43,510 nt of DNA from Planctomycetota bacterium (GTDB lineage Bacteria > Planctomycetota > MHYJ01 > JACPRB01): the NCBI GenBank assembly GCA_035574235.1, contig DATLZA010000129.1:1-43510 (forward strand), written 5' to 3'. The notes beneath the pieces were generated by a model that saw only the letters and a program-made list of their open reading frames with translations, was not told the origin of the DNA and ran no database searches. The position numbers were made by a program, and so were the translations under genes. Of the stretch, positions 19,256-27,317 are shown piece by piece. Position 1 is the first letter of the stretch. Every line of letters begins with the position of its first letter.

Positions 19256-20112
19256 TCGCCCTCCTCCGCCGCCCGCAGGCGCCAGGCCGTCACGGCCAGG
19301 GACACCAGCGTCACGCCCCCGAGGATGAGGAGCGGTTCCTCCCACCCGCAGGCCAGAACCGGATCCGTGCGCTGGCGCGCCGGATAAAGGAGGTCGCCCA
19401 GGTGCGCCGTCAGCCGCACCCAGGAAATCATGCGGCACCACTCGCGGTCGAGAAGGTTCGTCAAAGCCTCGCTGAACGCCCAGCTGGAGAAGAAGAGCGA
19501 AGCCCAGAGGAGCCCCGCCACCTGGGCGCTCCGGGTGAGCGACGAACAGGCCAGGACCGCCGCCGTCATGGGAACGACGATGACGAGCGAGTGGAGCGTG
19601 ATCGCGCCCAGGTCCGCCAGGCGCTGGCCGAAGGTGAGCTTCTCGGAACCCATGCCGAGCTGGCCGAGAAAAAGCGCCACCCCGGGACCCCAGGTGGCCG
19701 CCATGAGGAATCCGGCCAGCGCCAGGAACTTTCCGGCGAGGTAATCCCGCCGCCGGATGGCCCGGGAGAAGTACATTACGATCGCCCGATGCCTGAGGTC
19801 GCGCGCGATGAGGGAGGCTCCGACCGTCGTCGAAAGGACCATGAGGATCATCGAGAAGAGGAAGTTGTTGTAGAAGCCTTCGCGGTAAAGGCGGTTGCCG
19901 AAGGCGTAGGGCACGACCACCTGCTGCGAGGCGGCGATGAAAAGGATCAGAAGCCAGCTTCCGACGACGACGAAGGAAAGCGCCACGACCAGAAGCGTCC
20001 GCCGGCTCCGAAAGGCCAGGGCGAGATCCATCCACGCCATCGCCGCCACGCGCCGCGCGCGCGACGTGTACGTTCCGGACCAGGGCCGGTAGGACGGGTC
20101 GTAAACCGCCAT
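19252..20112 (-). CDS. ABC-2 type transporter permease (first pair)
   Basis: 286 residues. A soluble N-terminal 30 residues, with MAVYDPSYRPWSGTYTSR, precede the first helix (about 40-62). Further helices include FLFSMILMVLSTTVGASLIA and VIVVPMTAAVLACSSLT. ARDLRHRAIVMYFSRAIRRRDYLAGK is the conserved cytoplasmic coupling loop of ABC-2 permeases. It starts one base after the first ATPase and overlaps the second ATPase by four bases. An earlier in-frame start exists inside the ATPase gene but lacks family support. Confidence 0.87.
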   Translation of the reverse strand: MAVYDPSYRPWSGTYTSRARRVAAMAWMDLALAFRSRRTLLVVALSFVVVGSWLLILFIAASQQVVVPYAFGNRLYREGFYNNFLFSMILMVLSTTVGASLIARDLRHRAIVMYFSRAIRRRDYLAGKFLALAGFLMAATWGPGVALFLGQLGMGSEKLTFGQRLADLGAITLHSLVIVVPMTAAVLACSSLTRSAQVAGLLWASLFFSSWAFSEALTNLLDREWCRMISWVRLTAHLGDLLYPARQRTDPVLACGWEEPLLILGGVTLVSLAVTAWRLRAAEEGE

Positions 20113-20113
20113 G

Positions 20114-21025
20114 TCAGGCGCCGCCGACGATTTCCGCGAAGCGTTCCTCCAGGCGCGCGCGGGCCCGCTCCAGACCCCGCAGCTGCACGCCCGCTTCGAC
20201 GGCCGCCTCAAGCAGCGGCCGCGTTCCCGCCGCCCCCGTCACGCGCAGCGCATCCTCGTCCTCCTGAGGCCGCGCCTCCAGGCCGCGGCGGCGCAGGGCC
20301 CGGAGGAAGGCCTCCCGGTCCCCCTTCACGCGCACGTCGTAGGCTTCCTCTCCGCCCTCCAGGAGGCGGCCGATCTCGTCGTTGGCCACCGGGCGCCCGC
20401 GATGCAGGATGACGACGCGGTCACAGACCGCCTCGACGTCGTGCAGCAGATGCGTCGAGAGGAGCACGTGGATGCCGCGCGTCCGGGCGATGTCCCGGAT
20501 GAGGTCGAGCATCTCCTCCCGGGCCCGCGGGTCCAGGCCGGTCGTGGGTTCGTCCAGGAGGAGAAGCCGCGGATGATGGACGATCGCCTGGGCGAACTTC
20601 GCCTTCTGTTTCATGCCCGTGGAATAGGATCCCACGTCCCGGTAGCGCTCTTCGTGGAGGCCCACGTAGTTGAGCACCATGTGGGTGCGCTGCATGGCGT
20701 CCGTATGGGGCAGGCCGGTCAGGCGCGCGGCCAGATAGACCGCGTCGACGGCGTTCATGCCGGGGATGAAGCTCTCAAATTCCGGCATGTAGCCGATCTG
20801 CTGGCGGATCTCGAGGATCCGGCGCCTGGGGTCGAGGCCCAGGACGCGCGCGCTTCCCGACGTGGGGCGCACGAAGCCGAGGAGGATTTTCAGGAGCGTG
20901 GACTTCCCCGCTCCGTTGGGTCCGAGAAGCCCCACGGCGCCCCCCGGGACGCGCAGCGTGAGGCCGTCCAGGGCGCGGGTGCGGCCGTAATCCTTGACGA
21001 GGGCGTCCGTTTCAATGACGTCCAC
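20114..21025 (-). CDS. ABC transporter ATP-binding protein (first pair)
   Basis: 303 residues from GTG 21025. Walker A GLLGPNGAGKSTLLK, Q-loop region QIGYMPEFESFIPGM, signature YSTGMKQKAKFAQA, Walker B RLLLLDEPTTGLDP and H-loop VLLSTHLLHDVEAVC. The YVGLHEERYRDVGSYSTGM run is usual in ABC-2/NatA-like exporters. The GTG was chosen because it follows a TAAGAT box by 8 bases and opens the conserved IETDALVKDYG. It heads the four-gene operon ATPase-permease-ATPase-permease. Confidence 0.93.
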   Translation of the reverse strand: MDVIETDALVKDYGRTRALDGLTLRVPGGAVGLLGPNGAGKSTLLKILLGFVRPTSGSARVLGLDPRRRILEIRQQIGYMPEFESFIPGMNAVDAVYLAARLTGLPHTDAMQRTHMVLNYVGLHEERYRDVGSYSTGMKQKAKFAQAIVHHPRLLLLDEPTTGLDPRAREEMLDLIRDIARTRGIHVLLSTHLLHDVEAVCDRVVILHRGRPVANDEIGRLLEGGEEAYDVRVKGDREAFLRALRRRGLEARPQEDEDALRVTGAAGTRPLLEAAVEAGVQLRGLERARARLEERFAEIVGGA

Positions 21026-21033
21026 GAAAACCC

Positions 21034-21039
21034 ATCTTA
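21034..21039 (-). promoter_or_regulatory. -10 box of the ABC cassette
   Basis: TAAGAT on the minus strand (21039-21034), then 8 bases to the GTG at 21025. A weak TTTCCG (21062-21057) is the only -35 candidate. A GGAG lies 14 bases before the GTG, too far for normal use, and would be upstream of the predicted transcription start. Confidence 0.4.
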
Positions 21040-21090
21040 CTCCAGCGGGGTCCCGGCGGAAAGAGGGAGTCCGGGGAATTCGCGCTCCCC

Positions 21091-21119
21091 TCGACACGGA
21101 GGGGCCGGGTTGATAGGCT
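21091..21119 (+). promoter_or_regulatory. Promoter of the IF-2B-like gene
   Basis: TCGACA (21091-21096), 17 bases, TAGGCT (21114-21119), then 10 bases to the ATG at 21130. The -10 match is modest. The predicted leader is 2-4 bases; the GGAAGG next to the ATG is only one base away, too close to act as a Shine-Dalgarno site. Confidence 0.4.
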
Positions 21120-21129
21120 CTCGGAAGGC

Positions 21130-21843
21130 ATGACGGCGGAGGAAATCGTCCGGGAGATCGTCGAGGATCGGCACCGCGGGGCGACGGAGCTGGCGGAGCG
21201 GGCGCTCGATGCGCTGGCGCTTTCGCGATCCGTGGCGGCCCGCCTGCGCGGCGCGCGGCCGGGTCTTCCGCTGATCGACGCGGTTGTTGGCGCGGCCCTC
21301 CGGCATGGGGTCGCTGCGGCGCGCCGCGATCTGCGGCGGCGGCGGGCGCGGCTCCTCGAGCAGGTCCGGCACATCCTTCCCCCTCGCGCCCGGTACATCG
21401 TCTTCGGCGGCAGCGGCACCGTGGAGGCCGTGCTCCGGGCCGTCCGGGCGCAGCGGGTCGAGGAGTTTCCCGCCGACGTGGCTCTGGTCGGGGCGGACGC
21501 GCTCCTGCCGGGGGGCGATTTCATCAACGCGCGGGGCACGGCCGGGTTCGTGCGCCGGGCGCGGGAGGCGCACTGCGGGGTTTTCGTGGTGGCCTCCGAT
21601 CTCAAGCGGGTGCGGCGGGAGGTGCCCTTGGAGCCGGGTCTGGAGCGCGTGGACGGCCGCTGGATCCACGGCGTACTGACGGAAACGGGGCTTCACTATC
21701 CGGCGCTGGCCGCGGTCCCGGGGGTAGATCCGTCCTGGATCGACCGGGGAGCGCTCGATCCGTCCGTCCGGCGCGGTCGCTGCCATCCTCATCACGGACC
21801 CGACGCGGCGGTCCTCCGCGTCCCTCGCCGGCGTCCTGTGTGA
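21130..21843 (+). CDS. IF-2B/MtnA-like (eIF2B alpha-beta-delta family) protein
   Basis: 237 residues. YIVFGGSGTVEAVLRAVRA and the segment VALVGADALLPGGDFINARG then TAGFVRRAREAHCGVFV match the C-terminal Rossmann-like half of the IF-2B superfamily, which includes methylthioribose-1-phosphate isomerase, ribose-1,5-bisphosphate isomerase and eIF2B subunits. The protein is shorter than these enzymes (about 320-350). The catalytic Cys of the isomerases is not recognisable, so activity is uncertain. The last 25 residues (basic, His/Pro-rich) look non-conserved. It is followed by the cyclodeaminase gene after 69 bases. Confidence 0.7.
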   Translation: MTAEEIVREIVEDRHRGATELAERALDALALSRSVAARLRGARPGLPLIDAVVGAALRHGVAAARRDLRRRRARLLEQVRHILPPRARYIVFGGSGTVEAVLRAVRAQRVEEFPADVALVGADALLPGGDFINARGTAGFVRRAREAHCGVFVVASDLKRVRREVPLEPGLERVDGRWIHGVLTETGLHYPALAAVPGVDPSWIDRGALDPSVRRGRCHPHHGPDAAVLRVPRRRPV

Positions 21844-21907
21844 TATGATGGCGCGGCGCGGCCGGGATGGTTCCAGGGCGAGGACCGGTTCGAGTCCTGC
21901 GGGGTGA
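21844..21907 (+). promoter_or_regulatory. Possible promoter and leader hairpin of the cyclodeaminase-family gene
   Basis: TATGAT at 21844-21849, directly after the upstream stop, could be a -10 box; no clear -35. A perfect 5-bp hairpin, AGGAC-8 bases-GTCCT (21881-21898), sits just before GGGGTGA (21901-21907), which is the Shine-Dalgarno site for the ATG at 21913. The hairpin resembles a tRNA T arm but no tRNA can be folded here. Confidence 0.35.
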
Positions 21908-21912
21908 TCCTC

Positions 21913-22512
21913 ATGCTGATCGATCTCAAGCTTTCGGATTTCCTGGAAGCGGTGGCGGCCAAGACGCCGACGCCGGGCGGAGGAAGCGTCGCCGCCGCGG
22001 TCGGAGGCCTGGGGGCCGCCCTGGGGGTGATGGTCGCCCGGTACTCGGAAGCCGCCGACGCGGAGGGCGCGCTGGACGAGGTCAAAAACGGCTTTCTTCC
22101 GCTCGTGGACAAGGACGCGGAGGCGTACGGGCAGGTGAACTCCGCCCGCCTGCTTCCGAAGGGGACCGAGGAGGAAAAGAAACGCCGCAAGGAGGCGCTC
22201 CAGAACGCGCTGGTGGAAGCGTCCGAGGCGCCTCTCAAAGGGATGGCCCTGGCGGTGCGGGGCCTGCGGGCGCTGGCGGATCTGGCCCCGCGCTGCAATC
22301 GGCATCTGGCGAGCGACCTGGCCGGGGCGGTTTCCTGCCTGGAGGCGGCGCTGGCCGGGTGCGGCGAGAACGTGCGCGTCAACGCGGTTGCGATTCTGGA
22401 CAAGGAACGCCGGGGGCGCCTTCAGGACGAGCGGAGGCGCCTTCTGGAGGACGGCGCGGCGCTCAAGGCACGGATTCTGAAGGAAGTCGAGGTTCTCCAT
22501 GCCCGCACGTGA
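21913..22512 (+). CDS. Cyclodeaminase/cyclohydrolase (FTCD C-terminal family) protein
   Basis: 199 residues, mostly helical, matching the FchA/FTCD-C family. Members act in one-carbon metabolism as formiminotetrahydrofolate cyclodeaminase or methenyltetrahydrofolate cyclohydrolase. The N-terminal signature TPTPGGGSVAAAVGGLGAALG (about 17-37) is the folate-binding glycine loop region and SDLAGAVSCLEAALAG near the end is the matching helix. The ATG at 21913 is favoured by GGGGTGA 5 bases upstream over a GTG at 21904. Substrate cannot be decided from sequence; no other folate gene is adjacent. Confidence 0.88.
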   Translation: MLIDLKLSDFLEAVAAKTPTPGGGSVAAAVGGLGAALGVMVARYSEAADAEGALDEVKNGFLPLVDKDAEAYGQVNSARLLPKGTEEEKKRRKEALQNALVEASEAPLKGMALAVRGLRALADLAPRCNRHLASDLAGAVSCLEAALAGCGENVRVNAVAILDKERRGRLQDERRRLLEDGAALKARILKEVEVLHART

Positions 22513-23671
22513 CGGCGTGAACCGGATCGCGCTTTGGGCCGTTTGGGCGGGGCTGGCCGCCGGCTGCTCGGGCTCCGCCGCGGGGTCCGGCCGTGGAGGA
22601 GGGGGGCCTCGGGAGGACGACTTGGGTCCGTTGGACCTGGAAATCGTGCGGGCCGCCTCCGAGAAGCATCGCCAGTACGTCGAAGCGCTGCTCCTGTGCG
22701 GGAGCTCCGCTCCGGCGGACTGGGATCGGGCCCGCCGCGCCCTGGAGATCCTGCAGCCGTACCATGTCTTCCGCGAGGATCCGGAACTGATTCGCGCCTT
22801 CCGGGCGGGGGACGAGCGGGCCCGCCTCGAGCTGGGCCGGCGGGGGAGAATCCTGCAGGCGCTTTCCGTTCTGTGGGGACGCTACGACAAGGACGCGTGG
22901 GACGAGGCGCGGCGGACGCTTCTCGACGAAGGAGAGCCGGGTCAGGTGCTTCTCGCGACCACGCTCCTGCAGAGGCTCCTGAGCGAGCAGTTCCGGGTGG
23001 AGGAAGTCCCGGACGCGCGCAACCCGGCGCTGCGCCAGGTTCGGGACGTGTCGGTCCACCTGCGCTACCAGATCGTCGAGTCGGGTCCGGTGGCGCTGGA
23101 GACCGCGGTGGCTCTGGCGGACGCGCTGGCGAAGGACACGCCCGCGACGCCGCTGTTTCGTCACGAGGATCTGACCCAGGTGCTTCTGGTGCTCATCCAA
23201 TTCGGCGACCGGGGGCGTCCGAAGGTCGAGGAGTTGGCGGGGCATCCGAATCCGAATGTCCGCCGGGTGGTCGCGCGGGCGCTGGGGGAGGGAAGGGACC
23301 CGGCGGGCCTGTCGCTTCTGGCCCGGATGCTGGCGGGGGACGCGGAGTGGGCGGTGCGGGCGGGGGCGGCGCAGGGGCTGGGCCGGATGGCTCCGGCGCG
23401 CGCGGCGGCGGGCCGGATTCTCGTTGAGCGGCTTCGGGAGGAGCGCGACCGCACGGTGCGGCTGGCGATTCTGGAGGCTCTCGGGGAGCTTCGTTACGAG
23501 GAGGCGATCCCCGACCTTATGGCGATGCTGGACGTTCCAAGCGTGGAGGTGTCCACGGCGGCGATGGCCGCGCTGTACCGCATTACAGGCGAAAAATTCG
23601 TCCGGCGGGAGGACTGGTCCCGCTGGTATGCCGAGCAGTATCCGCGCTGGAAGTCCCGCCGTCCGAAGTAG
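22499..23671 (+). CDS. HEAT-repeat lipoprotein
   Basis: 390 residues. The N-terminus has a short hydrophobic segment ending LAAGC-SGS, an acceptable lipobox with the Cys at about 23, so the protein is probably lipidated. After a Gly-rich linker the middle (about 45-220) is helical. The C-terminal 170 residues form several HEAT/PBS-lyase-like repeats such as PNVRRVVARALGEGRDPAGL and VRLAILEALGELRYEEAIPDL. The last residues (RREDWSRWYAEQYPRW) are common in planctomycete HEAT proteins. It overlaps the previous gene by 14 bases and is likely a scaffold at the envelope; the partner is unknown. Confidence 0.8.
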   Translation: MPARDGVNRIALWAVWAGLAAGCSGSAAGSGRGGGGPREDDLGPLDLEIVRAASEKHRQYVEALLLCGSSAPADWDRARRALEILQPYHVFREDPELIRAFRAGDERARLELGRRGRILQALSVLWGRYDKDAWDEARRTLLDEGEPGQVLLATTLLQRLLSEQFRVEEVPDARNPALRQVRDVSVHLRYQIVESGPVALETAVALADALAKDTPATPLFRHEDLTQVLLVLIQFGDRGRPKVEELAGHPNPNVRRVVARALGEGRDPAGLSLLARMLAGDAEWAVRAGAAQGLGRMAPARAAAGRILVERLREERDRTVRLAILEALGELRYEEAIPDLMAMLDVPSVEVSTAAMAALYRITGEKFVRREDWSRWYAEQYPRWKSRRPK

Positions 23672-23680
23672 CGCGCCGCG

Positions 23681-24316
23681 ATGCGTCACGTCACCCGCCG
23701 GGAAATGCAGGAGATCGACCGCCGCGCGACGGAGGAGTTCGGCGTGTCGGCCGACACCCTGATGGAGAACGCGGGCCGGGCGGTGGCCGACGTGGTGGAA
23801 GAACGGATTTCGCGCGCGTGTCCCGTGGTGGTCGTCTGCGGCAAGGGGAACAACGGCGGCGACGGATTCGTGGCCGCGCGGCACCTTGCGGAGCGCGGGT
23901 TCGAGGTGGAGGTTCTGGCGCTGGAGCCGCGGTACGACCCGGCCACGCCGGCGGGCCGGGCCTGGGAGAAGGTTCGGGACCGCGTGGAGTTCGTCGGCCG
24001 GTTCAAAACGCGCCCCATGGCGGCGATCGTGGACGCCCTCTTCGGCACGGGGCTTTCCCGCGAGGTGCGCGGCCGGGAGCGCGACCTCATTCAGGCGATG
24101 AACGCGTTCGATCCGCGCTGGTTTCCCATCGTGGCGGTGGACATCCCTTCGGGGCTGGACGCGGATACCGGTCGCCCCCTCGGCGTGGCGGTTCGGGCCG
24201 CCGCCACCGTGACGCTGGGCCTGCCGAAGGTGGGGTTTCTCCGGCCGGAGGCTCGACCGTACGTGGGCGAAGTGATCGTGGCGGACATCGGTTTCCCTCC
24301 CGAACTGCTGCGCTGA
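23681..24316 (+). CDS. nnrE: NAD(P)H-hydrate epimerase
   Basis: 211 residues of the YjeF N-terminal fold; it interconverts R and S forms of damaged NAD(P)HX for repair. Visible are MRHVTRREMQEIDRRA, TLMENAGRAVADVV, VVVCGKGNNGGDGFVAARHL, DALFGTGLSREVRG and VAVDIPSGLDADTG. In many bacteria this domain is fused to the ADP-dependent dehydratase NnrD; here the protein ends after the epimerase, so NnrD must be elsewhere or absent. It starts 9 bases after the lipoprotein gene. Confidence 0.95.
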   Translation: MRHVTRREMQEIDRRATEEFGVSADTLMENAGRAVADVVEERISRACPVVVVCGKGNNGGDGFVAARHLAERGFEVEVLALEPRYDPATPAGRAWEKVRDRVEFVGRFKTRPMAAIVDALFGTGLSREVRGRERDLIQAMNAFDPRWFPIVAVDIPSGLDADTGRPLGVAVRAAATVTLGLPKVGFLRPEARPYVGEVIVADIGFPPELLR

Positions 24317-24340
24317 CGCGACAGGCGCCCGGAAATTCGA

Positions 24341-24401
24341 TTGACAGTCTCCGCTTCTCGTGTCAGAATAAATTCACAAATTTACGCATAAGTAAGTTTG
24401 T
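24341..24401 (+). promoter_or_regulatory. Promoter with palindromic operator upstream of the ArsR-like gene
   Basis: Consensus TTGACA (24341-24346), 17 bases, CAGAAT (24364-24369), in the most AT-rich patch of this region. Immediately downstream, at about +1 to +26, lies the inverted repeat ACAAATTTAC (24376-24385), 6 bases, GTAAGTTTGT (24392-24401), matching at 9 of 10 positions. This is the usual place and style of an ArsR/SmtB-type operator, so the gene that follows probably represses itself. The leader to the ATG is about 135 bases; nothing else is visible in it. Confidence 0.6.
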
Positions 24402-24511
24402 AAAGTAGGCGCAGACCGAATCGCAGGGCATCGAGAGGGGAGGCGAGGGGCGAAGCCTGGCCTGAAGGGGAGGGGGCGTGGAGCGAATCAGGGTTCGGAC
24501 GGGGGCCGACG

Positions 24512-24817
24512 ATGGATGATGCCGCCGCCCGGCGCGCGTCGCAGGTGTGCCGGATTCTCGGAAATCCTCTGGCCTACCGCATCGTCCGCCGGCTGGTCGG
24601 GGCCCGGCTCAGACCGATGGAGCTGGCGCGGGAACTTCGGGCCTCTCCCACCTCGATCGTCAACCAACTCAAGCACCTCAAAATCGCCGGGGTGGTGCGC
24701 TACCGGTCCACCGGCGTCCGGCGCGGCGGGCGGCGCGTGGAATACTGGCTGGCCGACCCGTCCCTGGGCCGCTGCGTCGAGGGACTGGAGCGCTGCCTCG
24801 GGCGCCTGCCCCGGTAG
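24512..24817 (+). CDS. ArsR-type winged-helix regulator
   Basis: 101 residues. The fold is a winged helix: NPLAYRIVRRLVGARLRPME, then the recognition helix segment ASPTSIVNQLKHLKIAGVVR and the wing YRSTGVRRGGRRVEYWL. No Cys cluster of the metal-sensing type is present (only C13, C76 and C83), so the inducer is unknown. It follows nnrE by 195 bases and precedes the glycosyltransferase by 78. The palindrome in its promoter is a plausible own binding site. Confidence 0.85.
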   Translation: MDDAAARRASQVCRILGNPLAYRIVRRLVGARLRPMELARELRASPTSIVNQLKHLKIAGVVRYRSTGVRRGGRRVEYWLADPSLGRCVEGLERCLGRLPR

Positions 24818-24883
24818 CCGCGCCCGCCTCGCTCCAAGGGACGGAACGGCCGCTTTCGGATGGCGTCCCCCGCCGCCGCGTGC

Positions 24884-24889
24884 TACGCT
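24884..24889 (+). promoter_or_regulatory. Possible extended -10 box of the glycosyltransferase gene
   Basis: TACGCT preceded by TGC (TG-N extended -10), then 6 bases to the ATG at 24896. No -35 is evident and the match is modest. It is listed because it repeats the spacing seen at serS, dnaE and the SUMF1 gene. Confidence 0.3.
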
Positions 24890-24895
24890 GATCCC

Positions 24896-25984
24896 ATGAC
24901 CCGAATTCTCGTTCTTTCGGCCTCCGCCGGCGCGGGCCATAACCGCGCCGCCGAAGCCATCGCCGAGAACGCGCGCGCCTTCTGCCCGGGCGTCGAGGTC
25001 GCCTGGGTGGATTCCCTCCGCTACACGAACCGCCTTTTCGCCAAGGTCTACGAGCAGAGCTACTTCTGGATGGCCACCTACGCCCCCAACCTCTGGGGCG
25101 CGGTCTACGACCGCATGGGCCGCAACGTGGAGCGACGGCGCCTCAAGAAGGCGATCGAGCTCTACGACCGGCTCACCTACCGGAAACTCATGGAACACGT
25201 GGAAGAATTCCGGCCCGACGTGGCGATCTGCACCCATTTCCTCCCGGCCAACGTGCTCCTGGCCAAGCGCGTCGGCATCCCCGTCTATATCGTCGTCACG
25301 GACTACGACGTGCATACGATGTGGCTCAACCGCCGGGCCGCCGGGTACTTCGTCGGTTGCGAGGAGGTCAAGGTCAAGCTCGCCCGCTACGGGTACCCGC
25401 CCGACCGCATCCACCTGACGGGCATCCCCATTCATCCGGCGTTCGCCCAGGACGGCGCGTACCCGCCGTCCGATCGCCCGCGGCTTCTTTTCATGAGCGG
25501 CGGTTTCGGCATGGGACAGATGGAGGAGGCGCTCGCGCGGCTCCTCGAAGTCCCCGTTCCCTTTCACCTGACCGTCGTGGCCGGGAAAAACGAACGGATG
25601 CGCCGGAAGCTGGCGGCGCGGGCGGGCGACCGCGCCGAAGTCCACGGTTTCGTCCACAACGTCCCGGAGCTCATGGGGCGCAGCGACCTCATGATCACCA
25701 AGGCGGGCGGGCTGACGGTCAGCGAGTGCCTGGCCCGGCGCCTGCCCATGGTCATTTTCGCCCCGATCCCCGGCCAGGAGGAATGCAACGCCGACTACCT
25801 CGTCGAGCTCGGCGCCGCCGTCAAGGCGCGTTCGATCGATCTTCTCGACTACAAAGTCGCCCGCCTGTTGGAAACTCCGGCGCGCCTGGATATGATGAAA
25901 CGGGCGGCCGGGGCCGCCGCGCGTCCGTACGCGGGGCGGGACATCCTCCGCCGCGTCCTGGATGAAAATCCTCCTGGCCGATGA
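24896..25984 (+). CDS. MGDG-synthase-type glycosyltransferase (GT28-like)
   Basis: 362 residues. The N-terminal domain has the loop ILVLSASAGAGHNRAAEAI, in which GAGHN is the signature of monogalactosyldiacylglycerol synthases and the related processive diglucosyldiacylglycerol synthases. The C-terminal donor domain shows LLFMSGGFGMGQMEEAL and the UDP-sugar-binding segment SDLMITKAGGLTVSECLARR with FAPIPGQEECNADYL. It would add a sugar to a lipid at the cytoplasmic membrane face; donor and acceptor are unknown. The ATG at 24896 is chosen as the start of the conserved domain. It overlaps the response regulator by 23 bases. Confidence 0.9.
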   Translation: MTRILVLSASAGAGHNRAAEAIAENARAFCPGVEVAWVDSLRYTNRLFAKVYEQSYFWMATYAPNLWGAVYDRMGRNVERRRLKKAIELYDRLTYRKLMEHVEEFRPDVAICTHFLPANVLLAKRVGIPVYIVVTDYDVHTMWLNRRAAGYFVGCEEVKVKLARYGYPPDRIHLTGIPIHPAFAQDGAYPPSDRPRLLFMSGGFGMGQMEEALARLLEVPVPFHLTVVAGKNERMRRKLAARAGDRAEVHGFVHNVPELMGRSDLMITKAGGLTVSECLARRLPMVIFAPIPGQEECNADYLVELGAAVKARSIDLLDYKVARLLETPARLDMMKRAAGAAARPYAGRDILRRVLDENPPGR

Positions 25985-27308
25985 CGAGCGCACCATCGCC
26001 GTCACCCTCGCCGACGCCCTCCGGGCCGCCGGCTACCACGTTACCGTCGCCTCCGACGGCGACCAGGCCCTCCGGGCGCTCGCCGAGGACTCCTTCGACT
26101 GCCTGATCACGGACATGCGCCTGCCCCGCGCCGACGGCCGCGCGGTGCTCCGGCGGGCGCGGGAACTCCAGCCTTCCTGCAAGGTCCTGCTCATCACCGC
26201 CTACGCCAGCGTCGAGGACGCCGTGGCCGCGGTCAAGGAGGGCGCGGAGGACTATCTTCAGAAGCCCTTCTTCAACGAGGACGTCGTGGCCCGCGTCCGG
26301 CGCATCGAGCGCCTGGTGCGTCTGGAGCGGGAAAACCGCGAGCTGCGCGAGGAACTCGCCGGGCGCCGGGGGTTCGGGGCCCTCGTCGGCCGGTCCGCGA
26401 AGATGCAGGCCGTCTACGACCTCATCCGGTCCGTCGCCCCCAGCGACGCCAACGTCCTCATCGAGGGCGAAAGCGGCACCGGGAAGGAGCTCGTGGCCGA
26501 GGCCCTGCACGCCCACTCGCCCCGCCGGGAGGGCCCTCTCGTGAAGATGTCCTGCAGCGTCTTTCCCGAGACGCTTCTTGAAGATGAACTCTTCGGCCAC
26601 GTGCGGGGAGCCTTCACCGACGCCCGCGCCGACAAACCCGGCCGGTTCGAACGCGCCCACGGCGGCACGCTCTTCATCGACGACATCGACGACATGCAGC
26701 CGCTTCCCCAGGTCAAGCTCCTGCGCGTCATCCAGGAGCGCGAGGTCGAGCGGCTGGGCTCCGACCGCGCGGTGAAGGTGGATGTGCGCCTCATCGCCGC
26801 GACCAAGAAGGATCTCTGGGAGCTCGTCCGGGCGGGACGCTTCCGCGAGGACCTCTTTCATCGCCTCAACGTCGTCAAGATCCGCGTCCCGCCCCTGCGG
26901 GAGCGTCCGGAAGATATTCCGCTTCTGGTGGACCATTTCATGCGCCTCTGCGGGCGCGGCCGGGAGTACGCGGTGGCCCCCGAAGTTCTCGAAGCGCTGC
27001 AGGCCTACGCGTGGCCCGGCAACGTCCGGGAGCTTCAGCACGCCGTGGAGCGCGCCATCGTGCTGGCGGGAGAGGAGCGCGTCCTCAAGCGGGAACATCT
27101 CCTGCGACCCCTGGGCGCCTCGAGCCCTGAGCCGCCCGCCGGCGGGCCGCCGGCCACCCTGGCCGAAACGATCGCCGAGGCCGAAGAGCGCCACATCCGC
27201 GCCGTTATGGCCTACACCCGCGGCCATCGGGGCGAAGCGTCGCGGATCCTCGGAATCTCCCGCAAGACCCTGTGGGAGAAGCTGCGGCAATACGGCATCG
27301 AGGAGTGA
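25962..27308 (+). CDS. Sigma-54-dependent response regulator, NtrC family
   Basis: 448 residues in three domains. Receiver (1-115): acidic D7/D8, phosphoacceptor D51, T79 and K101. AAA+ domain (about 138-365): Walker A GESGTGKE at 169-176. The sigma-54-contacting loop reads GAFTDA (216-221), not the usual GAFTGA, and Walker B reads TLFIDDIDD, with Asp where Glu is common. C-terminal Fis-type HTH (about 405-448): HRGEASRILGISRKTLWEKL. No sensor kinase is adjacent. It starts inside the glycosyltransferase gene and is probably co-transcribed with it. Confidence 0.95.
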   Translation: MKILLADDERTIAVTLADALRAAGYHVTVASDGDQALRALAEDSFDCLITDMRLPRADGRAVLRRARELQPSCKVLLITAYASVEDAVAAVKEGAEDYLQKPFFNEDVVARVRRIERLVRLERENRELREELAGRRGFGALVGRSAKMQAVYDLIRSVAPSDANVLIEGESGTGKELVAEALHAHSPRREGPLVKMSCSVFPETLLEDELFGHVRGAFTDARADKPGRFERAHGGTLFIDDIDDMQPLPQVKLLRVIQEREVERLGSDRAVKVDVRLIAATKKDLWELVRAGRFREDLFHRLNVVKIRVPPLRERPEDIPLLVDHFMRLCGRGREYAVAPEVLEALQAYAWPGNVRELQHAVERAIVLAGEERVLKREHLLRPLGASSPEPPAGGPPATLAETIAEAEERHIRAVMAYTRGHRGEASRILGISRKTLWEKLRQYGIEE

Positions 27309-27317
27309 GGCGGCGGA

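Noticed and set aside
21870-21907. A tRNA-like 3' half (GGTTCGAGTCC)
   Set aside because: The T-arm stem does not pair in the canonical register and no acceptor, D or anticodon arms can be found upstream.
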